Source: UKL13-2 sp038321965
GTDB lineage: Bacteria > Pseudomonadota > Gammaproteobacteria > Burkholderiales > Usitatibacteraceae
Length of the DNA stretch: 64,000 nucleotides
Assembly: GCA_038321965.1 (NCBI GenBank)
Contig: JBBQFL010000019.1
Coordinates: 11,825 to 75,824, forward strand
Direction of reading: 5' to 3'
Within the stretch, counting starts at the first letter, position 1. Every line of letters starts with the position of its first letter. The notes beneath the pieces are model-generated. The model was given only the letters and a program-made list of their open reading frames with translations. It was not told the origin of the DNA and searched no databases. The translations under genes and the position numbers were made by a program. Below, one piece after another: positions 44,667 through 54,526 of the stretch.

Positions 44667-45748
44667 CGACCGATCTCGACTTCTCGCAACTTGCCGTTGA
44701 AATAAAAGCCTGGGGCCGCGAGCTGGGATTTCAGGAAGTCGGCATCAGCGATACTGACCTGTCTCGCGAGGAGATTTTTCTTCAGCAATGGCTAGATTCC
44801 GGATATCAAGGTGACATGGATTATATGGCCCGGCACGGGACAGCGCGAACCCGGCCCAACGAGTTGGTGCCCGGGACGGTAAGAGTGATTTCGGTGAGGC
44901 TAAACTATAAGCCGGCCGCTGCGCGCGATAGCTGGGAAACACTGGATGAGCCCGATGCAGCCTTTATCTCTCGCTACGCCCTGGGGCGCGATTATCACAA
45001 AGTGCTACGCGGCAAATTGCAAGCTCTGGCGACCAGAATTGAGCAGCGGGTTGACAATTTCACCTACCGCGTATTTACGGATTCTGCCCCGGTGATGGAA
45101 GTCTCGCTCGCGCGGAAGGCAGGACTCGGATGGCGTGGCAAACACACATTGTTGCTCACTCGTGATGCCGGGTCATGGTTTTTTCTTGGCGAGCTATATA
45201 CCAATCTTCCATTGCCAGTCGATGGCGTCGTCACTGAGCATTGTGGCACCTGCACAAAATGCATCGACATTTGCCCGACACGGGCCATCATTGCACCCTA
45301 TACGCTGGATGCCCGCCGTTGCATTTCTTACCTGACCATTGAACACAAGGGCTCAATCCCAGTTGAGCTGCGTCCGCTGATGGGAAATCGCATCTACGGC
45401 TGCGACGACTGTCAGCTCGTCTGCCCCTGGAACAGATTCGCAAGCGCTACCGCAGAAAAGCATTTTTCTGTTCGCAATGGCTTGGACGACGTGTCGCTGC
45501 TCGCGCTATTTCAATGGACCGAGGAAGAGTTCAATCAGCGGCTCGAAGGCTCAGCGATTCGCCGCATCGGCCATGAACGCTGGTTGCGCAATATTGCAGT
45601 CGCGTTGGGAAATGCGCTGCGGAGCGCAACCAATAATGAAGCGATAGCACGCATCAGTGCGGCGCTACTTGTACACAAGCTCCACACCGCCGCACTCGTA
45701 CGCGAACACGTGACGTGGGCGCTGGAACAAGCCCCCACGCTCGAATGA
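44660..45748 (+). CDS. queG: Epoxyqueuosine reductase
   Basis: A 362-residue cobalamin-dependent iron-sulfur enzyme for the last step of queuosine synthesis in tRNA. Motifs: WGRELGFQEVGISDTDLS at the start, GDMDYMARHGTARTRP, RVFTDSAPVMEVSLARKAG, two [4Fe-4S] sites CGTCTKCIDICPTRAI and CDDCQLVCPWN, and a HEAT-like C-terminus. The related upstream step, tgt, is at 10.8 kb. It is transcribed divergently from tsaE. Confidence 0.97.
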   Translation: MTSTDLDFSQLAVEIKAWGRELGFQEVGISDTDLSREEIFLQQWLDSGYQGDMDYMARHGTARTRPNELVPGTVRVISVRLNYKPAAARDSWETLDEPDAAFISRYALGRDYHKVLRGKLQALATRIEQRVDNFTYRVFTDSAPVMEVSLARKAGLGWRGKHTLLLTRDAGSWFFLGELYTNLPLPVDGVVTEHCGTCTKCIDICPTRAIIAPYTLDARRCISYLTIEHKGSIPVELRPLMGNRIYGCDDCQLVCPWNRFASATAEKHFSVRNGLDDVSLLALFQWTEEEFNQRLEGSAIRRIGHERWLRNIAVALGNALRSATNNEAIARISAALLVHKLHTAALVREHVTWALEQAPTLE

Positions 45749-45766
45749 GCCAAAAAACGAAGACTG

Positions 45767-45973
45767 CTAAGTACCTGCGGCCACCGCAACCTTGCGCATA
45801 GGCGTGGTGAGCCAAATCACCTGCGTATTATTGGTACGTGCCCATTTCTCGACCAGTTCAATTTTCTGCTGGTCGACAACTTCGACGTAACCCGGAGTGC
45901 TCGGCCATGTCGCACAACCGCCGAGCATTAACGCACTACTTGCCAGACACATATTCAGCATCACTTTTTTCAT
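45767..45973 (-). CDS. Small lipoprotein
   Basis: A 68-residue protein with a lipobox (LMLGGC, Cys20) after a short hydrophobic stretch, so it is likely lipid-anchored. The mature part is about 48 residues (CATWPSTPGYVEVVDQQKIE, then a WARTNNTQVIWLTTPMRKV region). GGAGG lies 5 nt upstream of ATG 45973, which decides the start. It is convergent with queG, stops 18 nt apart. No family is recognised. Confidence 0.75.
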   Translation of the reverse strand: MKKVMLNMCLASSALMLGGCATWPSTPGYVEVVDQQKIELVEKWARTNNTQVIWLTTPMRKVAVAAGT

Positions 45974-46199
45974 CGCATCCTCCATAAAAATGGACACCCA
46001 ACGTGGACGAAAAGTGGGATGCGGATAAGTCATCCCGCAATCAGGCTACACCCGCCGAACTCACCTTGCAAGCGCATTCCAGCGCAACAATCGGTCTATC
46101 ATTTCAGCGCTACTTACTGTTACGTCGCGCGACGTTTTGCGACATAAAATCACTCCCGTCGCGACGGCATTTGGGTTAATCAGCGCCACAATGGCGCGA

Positions 46200-46874
46200 C
46201 TAGATGAACGCTTTCTTGCCATCGCGGTAGCGCCGCGCTGCCTTCGGATTTTCCAAGGCTTCAAGAAGTGCCGCGTGCAACTCGTAGCGATTGATGTCGC
46301 GTCCGGATTCCTCGACGCCTTTGGCAAAGCCCAGCGCAACTGCATTTCCGGCAAGTCGCAAGCCATCGTCTTCAAGCGGTCCCGCCAGTGGTTCAGCAGG
46401 TTGCTCGAACGCGGAACGGCAGGTATCTACAGAAAGTGAATAGTACTTCCTGCACGCCGCAGGGCGGGCTTCATAGACGCTGCAGGCGCCATCAATCAAC
46501 AGCGCACAGGGGATTCCTGCCTGTGTATGCTGCAATGCCGCCAACGGCGCAATACGTGCGCCGTTGGCAGCCAATCTTTGCCTCACGTCCAACTGCTCTG
46601 CCTGCGTCATTCGAACGCGAATGTGATCTGCGAGCACAAAGGCTTCGTAAGGGCGGATTTCTACCCGCTGATGGCAGCAGTAGTTGCAGCCGCGTTTGCA
46701 GGCAAGCCGCAATTTTGTTGTGCTGATAACCGTACCCTGCTCGCGCGCAAGTCGGGCATACATCCGCACCACCTGCGTGCGAACGGCACTCCCGTCGCGC
46801 GCGGTCGCGTTACGCGCTTCAGCGCGCTCCTGCTCAAAAATTGCCTGCAAACCGACCGGTACAGTCTCGGTCAC
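46200..46874 (-). CDS. YkgJ family cysteine cluster protein
   Basis: A 224-residue cytosolic protein with the YkgJ (CxxxCxxCC-type) cluster: RLACKRGCNYCCHQRVEI, then CALLIDGACSVYEARPAACRKYYSLSVDTC. These cysteines probably bind zinc or an iron-sulfur cluster; the function of the family is not established. The N-terminus MTETVPVGLQAIFEQERAEA is helical. It lies 40 nt downstream of htpG on the same strand. Confidence 0.88.
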   Translation of the reverse strand: MTETVPVGLQAIFEQERAEARNATARDGSAVRTQVVRMYARLAREQGTVISTTKLRLACKRGCNYCCHQRVEIRPYEAFVLADHIRVRMTQAEQLDVRQRLAANGARIAPLAALQHTQAGIPCALLIDGACSVYEARPAACRKYYSLSVDTCRSAFEQPAEPLAGPLEDDGLRLAGNAVALGFAKGVEESGRDINRYELHAALLEALENPKAARRYRDGKKAFI

Positions 46875-46914
46875 AGCCAGACTTGCGAAGACAAATTATG
46901 TACAGCGCGACGCA

Positions 46915-48819
46915 CTAAACGCTGCCGACAATCAGCTTGTTCACGCGCTTCACGAAGGTCGCGGGATCCTCCAACTGGCCACCTTCAGCGAGCAACGCCT
47001 GGTCGAGCAATACCTGGGACCATTCTGCGAAAAGGTCGCCTTCCGTCAGCTTCATCTTGCCAATCAACGCATGTTCCGGATTGATTTCAAGAATCGGCTG
47101 CGAGGCATTCACCTTCTGCCCAGCCGCTTTCAGCATGCGCTCAAGATTGCCAGAAAGCTCGTTCTCATCCACGACCAAACAGGCCGGTGAGTCGGTCAGG
47201 CGGTGCGTCACGCGCACTTCCTTGACCTTGTCGCCAAGTGCAGTCTTGATTTTCTCGACCAGCGGCTTGAATTCTTCCGAGACTTTTTCCTGCGCCTGCT
47301 TTTCAGCTTCGTCTGCCAGCGCGCCAAGATCGAGATCGCCCTTGGCGACTGACGCCAGCTTCTTGCCGCCAAACTCTTCAAACTGCCCGAGCCACCATTC
47401 GTCCACGCTCTCGGTGAACAGAATGACTTCGATGCCTTTCTTCGTGAATACTTCCAGATGCGGGCTGTTCCTGGCAGCGGCATAGCTATCGGCCGTGACG
47501 TAGTAAATCTTCTCCTGCCCATCCTTCATGCGCGACACATAGTCGGCAAACGAAACATTTTGCGCGTCGTCTGTGTTGTGCGTGGAGGCAAAACGAACGA
47601 GCTTGGAGAGTTTTTCCTTGTTGGCGAAATCTTCGCCAAGACCTTCCTTGAATACGCGGCCAAATGCGCTCCAGAAACTCGCGTATTTTTCCGTGTGATT
47701 TTCGGCCAGGTCTTCGAGGAGGCCGATGATCTTTTTCACGCTGCCGTTCTTGATGGCATCAACGTCTTTTGATTCCTGCAGGATTTCGCGCGACACATTT
47801 AGCGGCAGGTTGTTCGAATCGACCACGCCCTTTACGAAGCGTAGATAACGAGGCAGCAAATGTTCGGCGTCGTCCATGATGAATACGCGTTTCACGTAAA
47901 GTTTCACGCCGCGCTTGGCGTCGCGGTCGAACATGTCAAACGGCGCTTTGGACGGCAGATACAACAGCTCGGTGTACTCGTGCCTGCCTTCGACCTTTGC
48001 GTGTGTCCAGGCCAGCGGCTTTTCCCAATCGTGGGAAACGTGCTTGTAGAATTCCTCGTACTCGGCTTCGGTGATATCGCTCTTGCTGCGAGTCCACAGT
48101 GCGCTTGCCTTGTTGATGGTTTCGAACTCATCCTTGACCACATCTTTTTGCTTGTCCTTGTCCCATTCGGTCTTTTGCATGACGATGGGCATCTGGATGT
48201 GATCGGAATATTTGCGGATGATCGACTTCAAACGCCAGTCGTCCAGAAACTCCTTGGCGTCCTCTTTCAGGTGCAGCGTAACTTCGGTACCACGTAACAA
48301 TTTTTCAACGGCTTCGAGGGTAAACTCGCCGTCGCCGGTGCTCTCCCAGCGCACACCGTCGCCCGCAGGCGCGCCCGCGAGTCTCGTCGTCATCGACACT
48401 TTGTCGGAAACGATAAACGCCGAATAAAAGCCCACGCCAAACTGGCCAATTAGGCTTGCGTCTTTTTGCTGGTCGCCAGTGAGCTTGGAGAAAAATTCCT
48501 TGGTGCCGGATTTGGCGATGGTGCCGATATTGGCGATGACTTCATCGCGCGACATACCGATACCGTTGTCAATGATGGTGATGGTGCCGGCAGCCTTGTC
48601 GACCGAGACGCGAATTTTCAGGTCGGTGTCGCTCTCGTTCAAGGCAGAATTGGTCACGGCCATGAAGCGAAGCTTGTCGATCGCGTCGGAAGCGTTTGAA
48701 ACCAGTTCACGCAGGAAGATCTCGCGGTTTGAGTACAACGAATGGATCATTAACTGCAGGAGTTGTTTGACTTCGGTCTGGAAGGACAGGGTTTGTTTTT
48801 GATCGGTTACAGTGGTCAT
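46915..48819 (-). CDS. htpG: Hsp90-family chaperone HtpG
   Basis: A 634-residue ATP-dependent chaperone. The N-terminal ATPase has NREIFLRELVSNASDAIDKL, DNGIGMSRDEVIANIGTIAK, SGTKEFF and GQFGVGFYSAF; the middle domain has LYVKRVFIMDDAEHLLPRYL and the LPLNVSREILQES segment; the C-terminus is a typical dimerisation domain (VDENELSGNLERMLKAAGQ). A GGAG precedes the ATG. It is divergent from the orphan binding-protein gene across 118 nt. Confidence 0.98.
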   Translation of the reverse strand: MTTVTDQKQTLSFQTEVKQLLQLMIHSLYSNREIFLRELVSNASDAIDKLRFMAVTNSALNESDTDLKIRVSVDKAAGTITIIDNGIGMSRDEVIANIGTIAKSGTKEFFSKLTGDQQKDASLIGQFGVGFYSAFIVSDKVSMTTRLAGAPAGDGVRWESTGDGEFTLEAVEKLLRGTEVTLHLKEDAKEFLDDWRLKSIIRKYSDHIQMPIVMQKTEWDKDKQKDVVKDEFETINKASALWTRSKSDITEAEYEEFYKHVSHDWEKPLAWTHAKVEGRHEYTELLYLPSKAPFDMFDRDAKRGVKLYVKRVFIMDDAEHLLPRYLRFVKGVVDSNNLPLNVSREILQESKDVDAIKNGSVKKIIGLLEDLAENHTEKYASFWSAFGRVFKEGLGEDFANKEKLSKLVRFASTHNTDDAQNVSFADYVSRMKDGQEKIYYVTADSYAAARNSPHLEVFTKKGIEVILFTESVDEWWLGQFEEFGGKKLASVAKGDLDLGALADEAEKQAQEKVSEEFKPLVEKIKTALGDKVKEVRVTHRLTDSPACLVVDENELSGNLERMLKAAGQKVNASQPILEINPEHALIGKMKLTEGDLFAEWSQVLLDQALLAEGGQLEDPATFVKRVNKLIVGSV

Positions 48820-48937
48820 GGAAAACTCCGTTGTGAATCAAATTGTTAAGCAAGTTTGCATGGCAAATGCGGGTAAGTGCGCTGATTTTCAAGTGCTAGA
48901 ATCGAAGGCAAGCCAAAAAAATATTCAGGAGAGATTG

Positions 48938-50239
48938 ATGCATCGTCAAAAACTCGCGGTCGCCAAGCTGGCAGCATGCTTTACGCTGCTGTCTACCCAT
49001 GCTTTCGCCGACACCATCAGCGTCATTACATCCTTCCCCAAGGAACTGACCGAGGCCTATAAAAAAGCCTATGAGACCAAGTATCCAAACGACAAAGTCG
49101 AAATCCTGAACAAAAATACGGCTGCCGGTATGGCCTATGTGCGCGAGCAGACCGCAGGCAGTCGTCCGGAAGTCTTCTGGGCGTCGGCGCCGGACGCATT
49201 CGAAGTGCTGGCCGCTCAAAAATTGCTGCAAAAGGTGGATAGTGGCAACCCGAATATTCCCGCCAAAGTCGGCAGCTATCCGATTAACGACCCAGAAGGC
49301 TTCTACAAAGGTCAGGCACTGGCCGGCTACGGCATCATGTGGAATACCCGCTACACCAAAGCCAACAAGCTGCCGGACCCCAAGGAATGGGCGGACCTGA
49401 TGGCACCGGTGTATTTCGGCCACGTCGCCATCTCCTCGCCCTCGCGCTCAGGCACCACGCATCTCACGCTGGAGACCATCCTGCAGGGCGAAGGCTGGGA
49501 CAAAGGTTGGAACCAGATGCTGCGCATTGCAGGCAATTGCGCAGCAATTACCGACCGCAGTTTCGGCGTGCCAGACGGCGTTTCCAATGGCCAGTACGGC
49601 GTGGGACTGGTCGTCGACTTCTTTGGTCTCGCACCGAAGAATTCCGGCTTCCCGGTCGAATTTGTATATCCAAGCGTAACAGCCATCGTGCCGGCCAATA
49701 TCGCCCTCATCGAAGGCGCGAAAAATGCCGCAGCGGGTAAACGCTTCATTCAGTTCACGCTCTCCGATGAGGGCCAGGCGCTGTTGCTCGACAAGAAAAT
49801 CAGTCGCTTGCCCGTCATGCCCTCAATGTACGCCAAGGCCCCTGCAGGGTATCCCAATCCTTTTTCGGGGATGATCAAGGCAAAAGTGAATTTTGATTCC
49901 GACTTGTCCGAGTCACGCTATTACGTGGTTTCCTCAATGTTTGATCAGATTGTTACATTCCGCCACAAGGAATTGGCAGCCGCGACCAAGGCAATTCACG
50001 ATGCCGAAAAGCGCCTTGGAGGCAAACCCAACCCGCAACTGGGCGAAGCCCGCAAGCTCGCCTTCACCTCCCCCGTGACCGAAGTGCAGACCAGAGACAA
50101 AACCTTGCTGGCACTGTTCAAGGCCGACAAGAAAGATGCGGCTATGACTGCACAAAAAACAAAGGTCGAGGAAGAGTGGGCACAGAAAGTGAAAGCCAAC
50201 TACGCGAGGGCTACCGAGCTGGCCAACAGCGCCAAATGA
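48938..50239 (+). CDS. ABC transporter substrate-binding protein (orphan)
   Basis: A 433-residue periplasmic binding protein with a signal peptide (LAVAKLAACFTLLSTHAFA). It is an iron/aminoethylphosphonate-type family 1-like solute-binding protein: TISVITSFPKELTEAYKKAY, FWASAPDAFEVLAAQKLLQ, GYGIMWNTRYTKANKLPDP, SPSRSGTTHLTLETILQGEG and GVGLVVDFFGLAPKNSGFPV. About 110 residues of charged helix extend past the usual end. No permease or ATPase gene flanks it. CAGGAGAG (48926-48933) sets ATG 48938. It ends in a terminator at 50351. The substrate is unknown. Confidence 0.87.
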   Translation: MHRQKLAVAKLAACFTLLSTHAFADTISVITSFPKELTEAYKKAYETKYPNDKVEILNKNTAAGMAYVREQTAGSRPEVFWASAPDAFEVLAAQKLLQKVDSGNPNIPAKVGSYPINDPEGFYKGQALAGYGIMWNTRYTKANKLPDPKEWADLMAPVYFGHVAISSPSRSGTTHLTLETILQGEGWDKGWNQMLRIAGNCAAITDRSFGVPDGVSNGQYGVGLVVDFFGLAPKNSGFPVEFVYPSVTAIVPANIALIEGAKNAAAGKRFIQFTLSDEGQALLLDKKISRLPVMPSMYAKAPAGYPNPFSGMIKAKVNFDSDLSESRYYVVSSMFDQIVTFRHKELAAATKAIHDAEKRLGGKPNPQLGEARKLAFTSPVTEVQTRDKTLLALFKADKKDAAMTAQKTKVEEEWAQKVKANYARATELANSAK

Positions 50240-50350
50240 CGCAGCAAGAAAAATCGTAACTATCCGGGCGAATAATTTTTGGAACTTATTTGATGCCGAC
50301 AACTCAATACGAGTGCAGTTGTTGTTCCCTTGAAGTGAGTGAGTAGCACC

Positions 50351-50385
50351 GGGGGCCGCAGGAGTGCGGCCCCCTTCTGTTTGTG
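50351..50385 (+). terminator. Rho-independent terminator
   Basis: A perfect 10-bp stem, GGGGGCCGCA (50351-50360) with TGCGGCCCCC (50365-50374), 4-nt loop, then TTCTGTTTGTG. It lies 111 nt after the binding-protein gene and ends that transcript. Confidence 0.8.
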
Positions 50386-50506
50386 TAGCGCCAATCGGCT
50401 GGGCGCACAAACGACACAGGGCGAATAGGCTCCACAAGGATTTCACGACGCTTAGGTTGGTCCGGGCATTCTTTTACGAATCACCAATGCAGCGTCACCT
50501 GAGCTG

Positions 50507-50941
50507 TCAAACGTCCATCGGCTTGCCGTCGTTGAGCCGCATCCAGCCCTTGGCGATGCGGTAAATGTGCCAAATGATGACTGCAAAGATGGTGAAGAAA
50601 CCGACCAACACGAACATCAGCAGCATGCTCAGCACTGCCCATAGCATGCCCCACCAGAAGGTGCGCATCTGCCAGCGAAAATGGCCTTCTAGCGGCGTGC
50701 CCTTGACGTCGTCGAGCTTGATGTAATTGAGGATGATCGCAGCGAGTGTTCCCAATCCGCCGGTAACGTACCCCGCCGCCATCAGCCCGTAAATAACGTG
50801 GGTGATCTCGATATCTTTCTTGGCGCCCAATGGCGCAGGTGTGCCGGTGTCAAGATCTTTACTCACCTGCGGAAGCGGCGGTGGCGTCAGTGGAGATGGC
50901 AGTTCCGGGAGCGGCACGTTGTATGGGTTTTGGTCGGTCAT
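50507..50941 (-). CDS. DUF4870 family membrane protein
   Basis: A 144-residue membrane protein. A Pro-rich cytosolic N-terminus (PLPELPSPLTPPPLPQV) precedes three membrane segments (VIYGLMAAGYVTGGLGTLAA, MLWAVLSMLLMFVLVGFF and FAVIIWHIYRI). The motifs IILNYIKLDDVKGTPLEGHF and RIAKGWMRLNDGKPM match the DUF4870/Tic20-like family, of unknown function. The gene stands alone. Confidence 0.82.
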   Translation of the reverse strand: MTDQNPYNVPLPELPSPLTPPPLPQVSKDLDTGTPAPLGAKKDIEITHVIYGLMAAGYVTGGLGTLAAIILNYIKLDDVKGTPLEGHFRWQMRTFWWGMLWAVLSMLLMFVLVGFFTIFAVIIWHIYRIAKGWMRLNDGKPMDV

Positions 50942-51135
50942 ATTTTTCCTTCAGGATTTGCTTCAATCGGGAACGCGAACACGTGACATTCAAACATCTA
51001 AGGTGAGCCTAGATCAAGCATCTTGCACGCTGCAAGTCGACAACCCAGAACTGTACCGAGCTTTCCCCGATCTAGCCGCGTCGGTCGCCGACGTATGGAG
51101 CACCAGCTGCGGCCCGTCTTTCACCTGATGCGTGC

Positions 51136-51576
51136 TTAGGCGAGCGGATAGTCGTAACGGATGAAACCGTTGAATTTGGCCACCTTGTCATAGAGCGCCC
51201 GGGCGGCGGTGTTGTGTTCCTGCGTCTGCCAGTAAAGGCGCGTAGCACCACGTTCAGTTGAGGCCTTGGCGACCGCCTCAATCAGCGCGCGTGCCACACC
51301 TCGTCCTCGCGCTGCAGGCTCGACGAACAGATCCTGCAGATAGCATACTTTTTGCGCCCATACGCTCGTGTGAAAAAGATAGTGCGCGATACCGATTAGT
51401 GGGCCGTCAGTGGTTGCGCCGAGGCCGAATACACCGTCACTGGCCAAAAGCCGCTGCCAAGCCAGTTCGTATTCGGCATCCGGGATAGTGGTTTTATAGA
51501 ACGTCTTGTAGCCGCGGGCTAGCGCATCCCAGCTGACTTTGTCTTCGACACGGAGCGGTACGATGTGGATGCTCAT
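51136..51576 (-). CDS. GNAT family N-acetyltransferase
   Basis: A 146-residue acetyltransferase. The acetyl-CoA binding loop is CYLQDLFVEPAARGRGVARALIE (the core being ARGRGVARAL), with LIGIAHYLFHTS and a RLYWQTQEHNTAARALYDK segment near the end. The substrate could be an amine, amino acid or protein N-terminus and is not predictable. GGAAG precedes ATG 51576; an upstream ATG at 51630 lacks support. Confidence 0.87.
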   Translation of the reverse strand: MSIHIVPLRVEDKVSWDALARGYKTFYKTTIPDAEYELAWQRLLASDGVFGLGATTDGPLIGIAHYLFHTSVWAQKVCYLQDLFVEPAARGRGVARALIEAVAKASTERGATRLYWQTQEHNTAARALYDKVAKFNGFIRYDYPLA

Positions 51577-51688
51577 GCTTGCTTCCGCAAATGATGGAAA
51601 CCTGATTTCAGCGCTAACCTCTATAGCCATAGCGCCTTTCCAGCGCTTTTGCCGCCAAACACCGCACCAATACTAGAGTTGCAGTTTT

Positions 51689-53371
51689 CTAGCGGGCTTC
51701 GGCCGCCTCTCGAATCGCTCGCAGCGTCGTATTCGGCGATATCGCTTCCGGATCGATGCGAATTTCAATCAGTGCCGGTCTTCCCGCCTTCATCGCGCGC
51801 TCAAACGCAGGTGCAAATTCGACTGTATTCGAAACCACTTCGCCACTGGCACCGAATGCTCGCGCGTACGCGGCAAAATCCGGATTGACCAGCGCAGTCC
51901 CATACACATGCCCCGGGAATTCGCGTTCCTGATGCATGCGGATGGTGCCGTACATATTGTTGTTCACCACGATGAAAATGACGTTCAACCGGTATTGAAC
52001 TGCCGTGGCCAGTTCCTGCCCGGTCATGAGAAAACAGCCGTCGCCGGCGAAAGCGACCACGACACGGTCTGGATGCACGGCCTTGGCCGAGATCGCCGCG
52101 GGCACACCGTAGCCCATCGCACCGGATGTCGGGGCGAGTTGGGTGCGAAAACCGCGATAGCGATGAAAACGGTGCACCCACGTGGCGTAGTTGCCGGCGC
52201 CGTTAGTAAGGATGGCATCCGGCGGCAGTACACTTTCAAGATGTTGCATCACGTCCCACATCTGTACCGCACCCGGTATGGATTTCTGTGCCTGCCAAGC
52301 TCGGAAGTCGGCATTGGCTTCTGCCACATTCGTCCCGGTATCTGTCTGCGTAACGCGCGGCATGGCGCCAAGGGCTTTCGCCATCGCCGCCATAGTGGCA
52401 TTGATCATGAGATCGGCCTGATACACACGGCCAAGTTCTTCCGCGCCCGCCAGGATGTGCGCCAGCTGTTGGGTCTTCGACGCGACCAGCGGGTCAATAA
52501 GGGTATAGCCGCTAGTGGCCATTTCGCCCAGCCGGGGCCCCAGAGCGATCACCAGATCTGCCGCCTTGATGCGCGCCGCGAGTTTGGGATTGATGCCAAT
52601 GCCGACATCGCCCGCGTAGTTTGGGTGTGCGTTGTCGAATAAATCCTGAAAGCGAAAAGCGCATCCGACAGGAATATTCTGTGTCTGGGCAAACTGCTGC
52701 AAATGCGTGCACGCCTCGGCGTCCCAGCCGCTGCCACCGGCGATCAGGAATGGCCGCTTTGCACTTTTGAGCATTTCCGAGAGTTTTGCCATTGCGACCT
52801 CTCCCGGCGAAGTCTCGATACGCTGCCAAGGGCGCGCATCGTGCACTTCCGACATCGCAGAAAGCATGTCTTCAGGCAACGCCAGCACCACCGGGCCCAT
52901 GCGGCCACTGGTCGCGACCTGATACGCGCGCGCGATGAACTCCGGAACGCGATCTGCGCGATCGATCTGTGCCACCCACTTGGCCATCTGACCATACATG
53001 CGGCGGTAGTCGATTTCCTGGAACGCTTCCCGCTCGACAAAATCGTTGCCGACCTGCCCGATAAATAGAATCATCGGGGTGGAATCCTGAAATGCAGTGT
53101 GTACACCGATGGATGCATTGGTCGCACCCGGCCCGCGTGTGACCAGGCAGATACCGGGCTTGCCGGTTAGCTTCCCATAGGCCTCCGCCATGTTTGCCGC
53201 GCCGGATTCATGACGGCAGGTTATGAGCTTGATGGTGTCGCGATGTTGATAGAGCGCATCGAGTACGGGCAAATAGCTTTCACCCGGTACGCAGAACGCC
53301 AGATCGGTGCCGTGGATTTTCAGTTGATCGACGAGGATCTGTCCGCCTGAACGCTGTTTAGCCAAAGTCAT
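51689..53371 (-). CDS. Thiamine pyrophosphate-binding enzyme, acetolactate synthase-like
   Basis: A 560-residue ThDP enzyme. The N-terminal domain has ITCRHESGAANMAEAYGKLT with the catalytic Glu; the central Rossmann-like domain follows; the C-terminal domain has the ThDP motif GDGCFLMTGQELATAVQYRL ending in NNN. This architecture is shared by acetolactate synthase large subunits, benzoylformate decarboxylase and glyoxylate carboligase. There is no regulatory subunit gene beside it and it stands with a TraB gene, so I do not call it ilvB. The start overlaps the TraB stop by 4 nt (ATGA). Confidence 0.9.
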   Translation of the reverse strand: MTLAKQRSGGQILVDQLKIHGTDLAFCVPGESYLPVLDALYQHRDTIKLITCRHESGAANMAEAYGKLTGKPGICLVTRGPGATNASIGVHTAFQDSTPMILFIGQVGNDFVEREAFQEIDYRRMYGQMAKWVAQIDRADRVPEFIARAYQVATSGRMGPVVLALPEDMLSAMSEVHDARPWQRIETSPGEVAMAKLSEMLKSAKRPFLIAGGSGWDAEACTHLQQFAQTQNIPVGCAFRFQDLFDNAHPNYAGDVGIGINPKLAARIKAADLVIALGPRLGEMATSGYTLIDPLVASKTQQLAHILAGAEELGRVYQADLMINATMAAMAKALGAMPRVTQTDTGTNVAEANADFRAWQAQKSIPGAVQMWDVMQHLESVLPPDAILTNGAGNYATWVHRFHRYRGFRTQLAPTSGAMGYGVPAAISAKAVHPDRVVVAFAGDGCFLMTGQELATAVQYRLNVIFIVVNNNMYGTIRMHQEREFPGHVYGTALVNPDFAAYARAFGASGEVVSNTVEFAPAFERAMKAGRPALIEIRIDPEAISPNTTLRAIREAAEAR

Positions 53372-54390
53372 AATTGCTTTACCTCGTAGCCACGCGATTT
53401 CAGCATTTCCACCAGCCCTTTCGGGCCCACCAGGTGCAGCGAGCCGACAGCGACAAAGTGGGGCACAATATCATCGAGGTAACTGATGATTTTCTTCAGC
53501 ATGGCATCATGTCGGCTGTATAGCAGCACCGCATCAAGCTCATCGGTCATTCGCATACCTCTGTTTACGCTTCTGGCAACTTGCTGCATCAGCGTCACGT
53601 CGCCGGTCTGCCAGGCATTGACCATCCCCGTCACTTGATCAGGTGCAATGCCGGACTCAAGTGTGCTGATCGCGTTTTCCAGAAACGCCTCCTGTAATTG
53701 CGGCGACATGCCATCCATCATTTTCAACTGCGCGGCTTGTGACTCAAGTTCGAGAATTGGTCTGCCATCGTCTTTAGATTTGGCAATCAGATAACCGTCA
53801 ACGCCAAGATTCATGTCGTAGCCCAGCTTGGAAAACTCGGCGATGGTCAGAAATCCACCGATGAGATAGGGCTTCATCGGCCTGACTGCTTCAAGAGGGA
53901 TCTGCAGGCGCGTAAGCTGTATCTTGAGCCGACTGAACAACGCTGCTGGAATGTGTTTTTCGAGATTGTCGGGGGCTTTGTAATTAATAACGGAGACAAT
54001 TTTGCCCATTCCTTCGTTGTTGGAAATATCTGCCTCAACTACCAGCCGCCGCGACGCATTCAGCGCGTCTTGAACTTGTGGCTGCAATGGGTAAAACGAC
54101 CGCTTGCCGACGTGAATTGTGCCGAACAAATACACCACATTCACTTTTGATTTCACTTCCCAGAGAAGGGCTTTGGTGGCGACCGCCGGAATAGTTTCCG
54201 GTTCGGTTAATCTGGGCGCAACCGGCGCGCCGGCCACCGGCTTCGTTGGGTCGTAAACGCCCGCTGCCGGTTCGCTGGCGGCGGGCAATGTTGGTGTTGG
54301 GGACGTTGCGGGAGCTGCGGATGCAGCGGAAACGGCAAAAAGCGCAATTGCGCCCAGCGCCTGCCCGCAAATTGAGGTGCTAAATTTCAT
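53368..54390 (-). CDS. TraB/GumN family protein
   Basis: A 340-residue exported protein with a signal peptide (GALGAIALFAVSAASAAPA) and a Pro/Ala linker (about 28-60). The TraB/GumN domain is recognised by ALLWEVKSKVNVVYLFGTIHVG, RRLVVEADISNNEGM, MKPYLIGGF and the final VPHFVAVGSLHLVGPKGLVE. Members are related to Tiki-like metal-dependent proteases of the EreA/ChaN fold; bacterial roles are unclear. The conserved GTIH and GSLH pairs supply metal ligands. It is divergent from the phnD1 gene across 136 nt. Confidence 0.9.
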   Translation of the reverse strand: MKFSTSICGQALGAIALFAVSAASAAPATSPTPTLPAASEPAAGVYDPTKPVAGAPVAPRLTEPETIPAVATKALLWEVKSKVNVVYLFGTIHVGKRSFYPLQPQVQDALNASRRLVVEADISNNEGMGKIVSVINYKAPDNLEKHIPAALFSRLKIQLTRLQIPLEAVRPMKPYLIGGFLTIAEFSKLGYDMNLGVDGYLIAKSKDDGRPILELESQAAQLKMMDGMSPQLQEAFLENAISTLESGIAPDQVTGMVNAWQTGDVTLMQQVARSVNRGMRMTDELDAVLLYSRHDAMLKKIISYLDDIVPHFVAVGSLHLVGPKGLVEMLKSRGYEVKQL

Positions 54391-54526
54391 GACAGAAAAT
54401 CGACTAAAGAAAACCCGAACAGTGACACATCATCGGTTCCATATCAACCCGACAGCATTGATAATGGCGCGCCCCGGCTGAGCAAAGATTGCTAGAATGG
54501 ATCAACAAAACGCCGAGGAGAAAAAT

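Noticed and set aside
46034..46199. Search for a small gene or RNA between the lipoprotein and YkgJ genes
   Set aside because: Only a short GTCGCGCGAC palindrome seen; no gene, terminator or tRNA supported.
51689..53371. Calling the TPP enzyme acetolactate synthase (ilvB)
   Set aside because: The domain set is shared by several ThDP enzymes, and no small subunit or branched-chain genes are adjacent.
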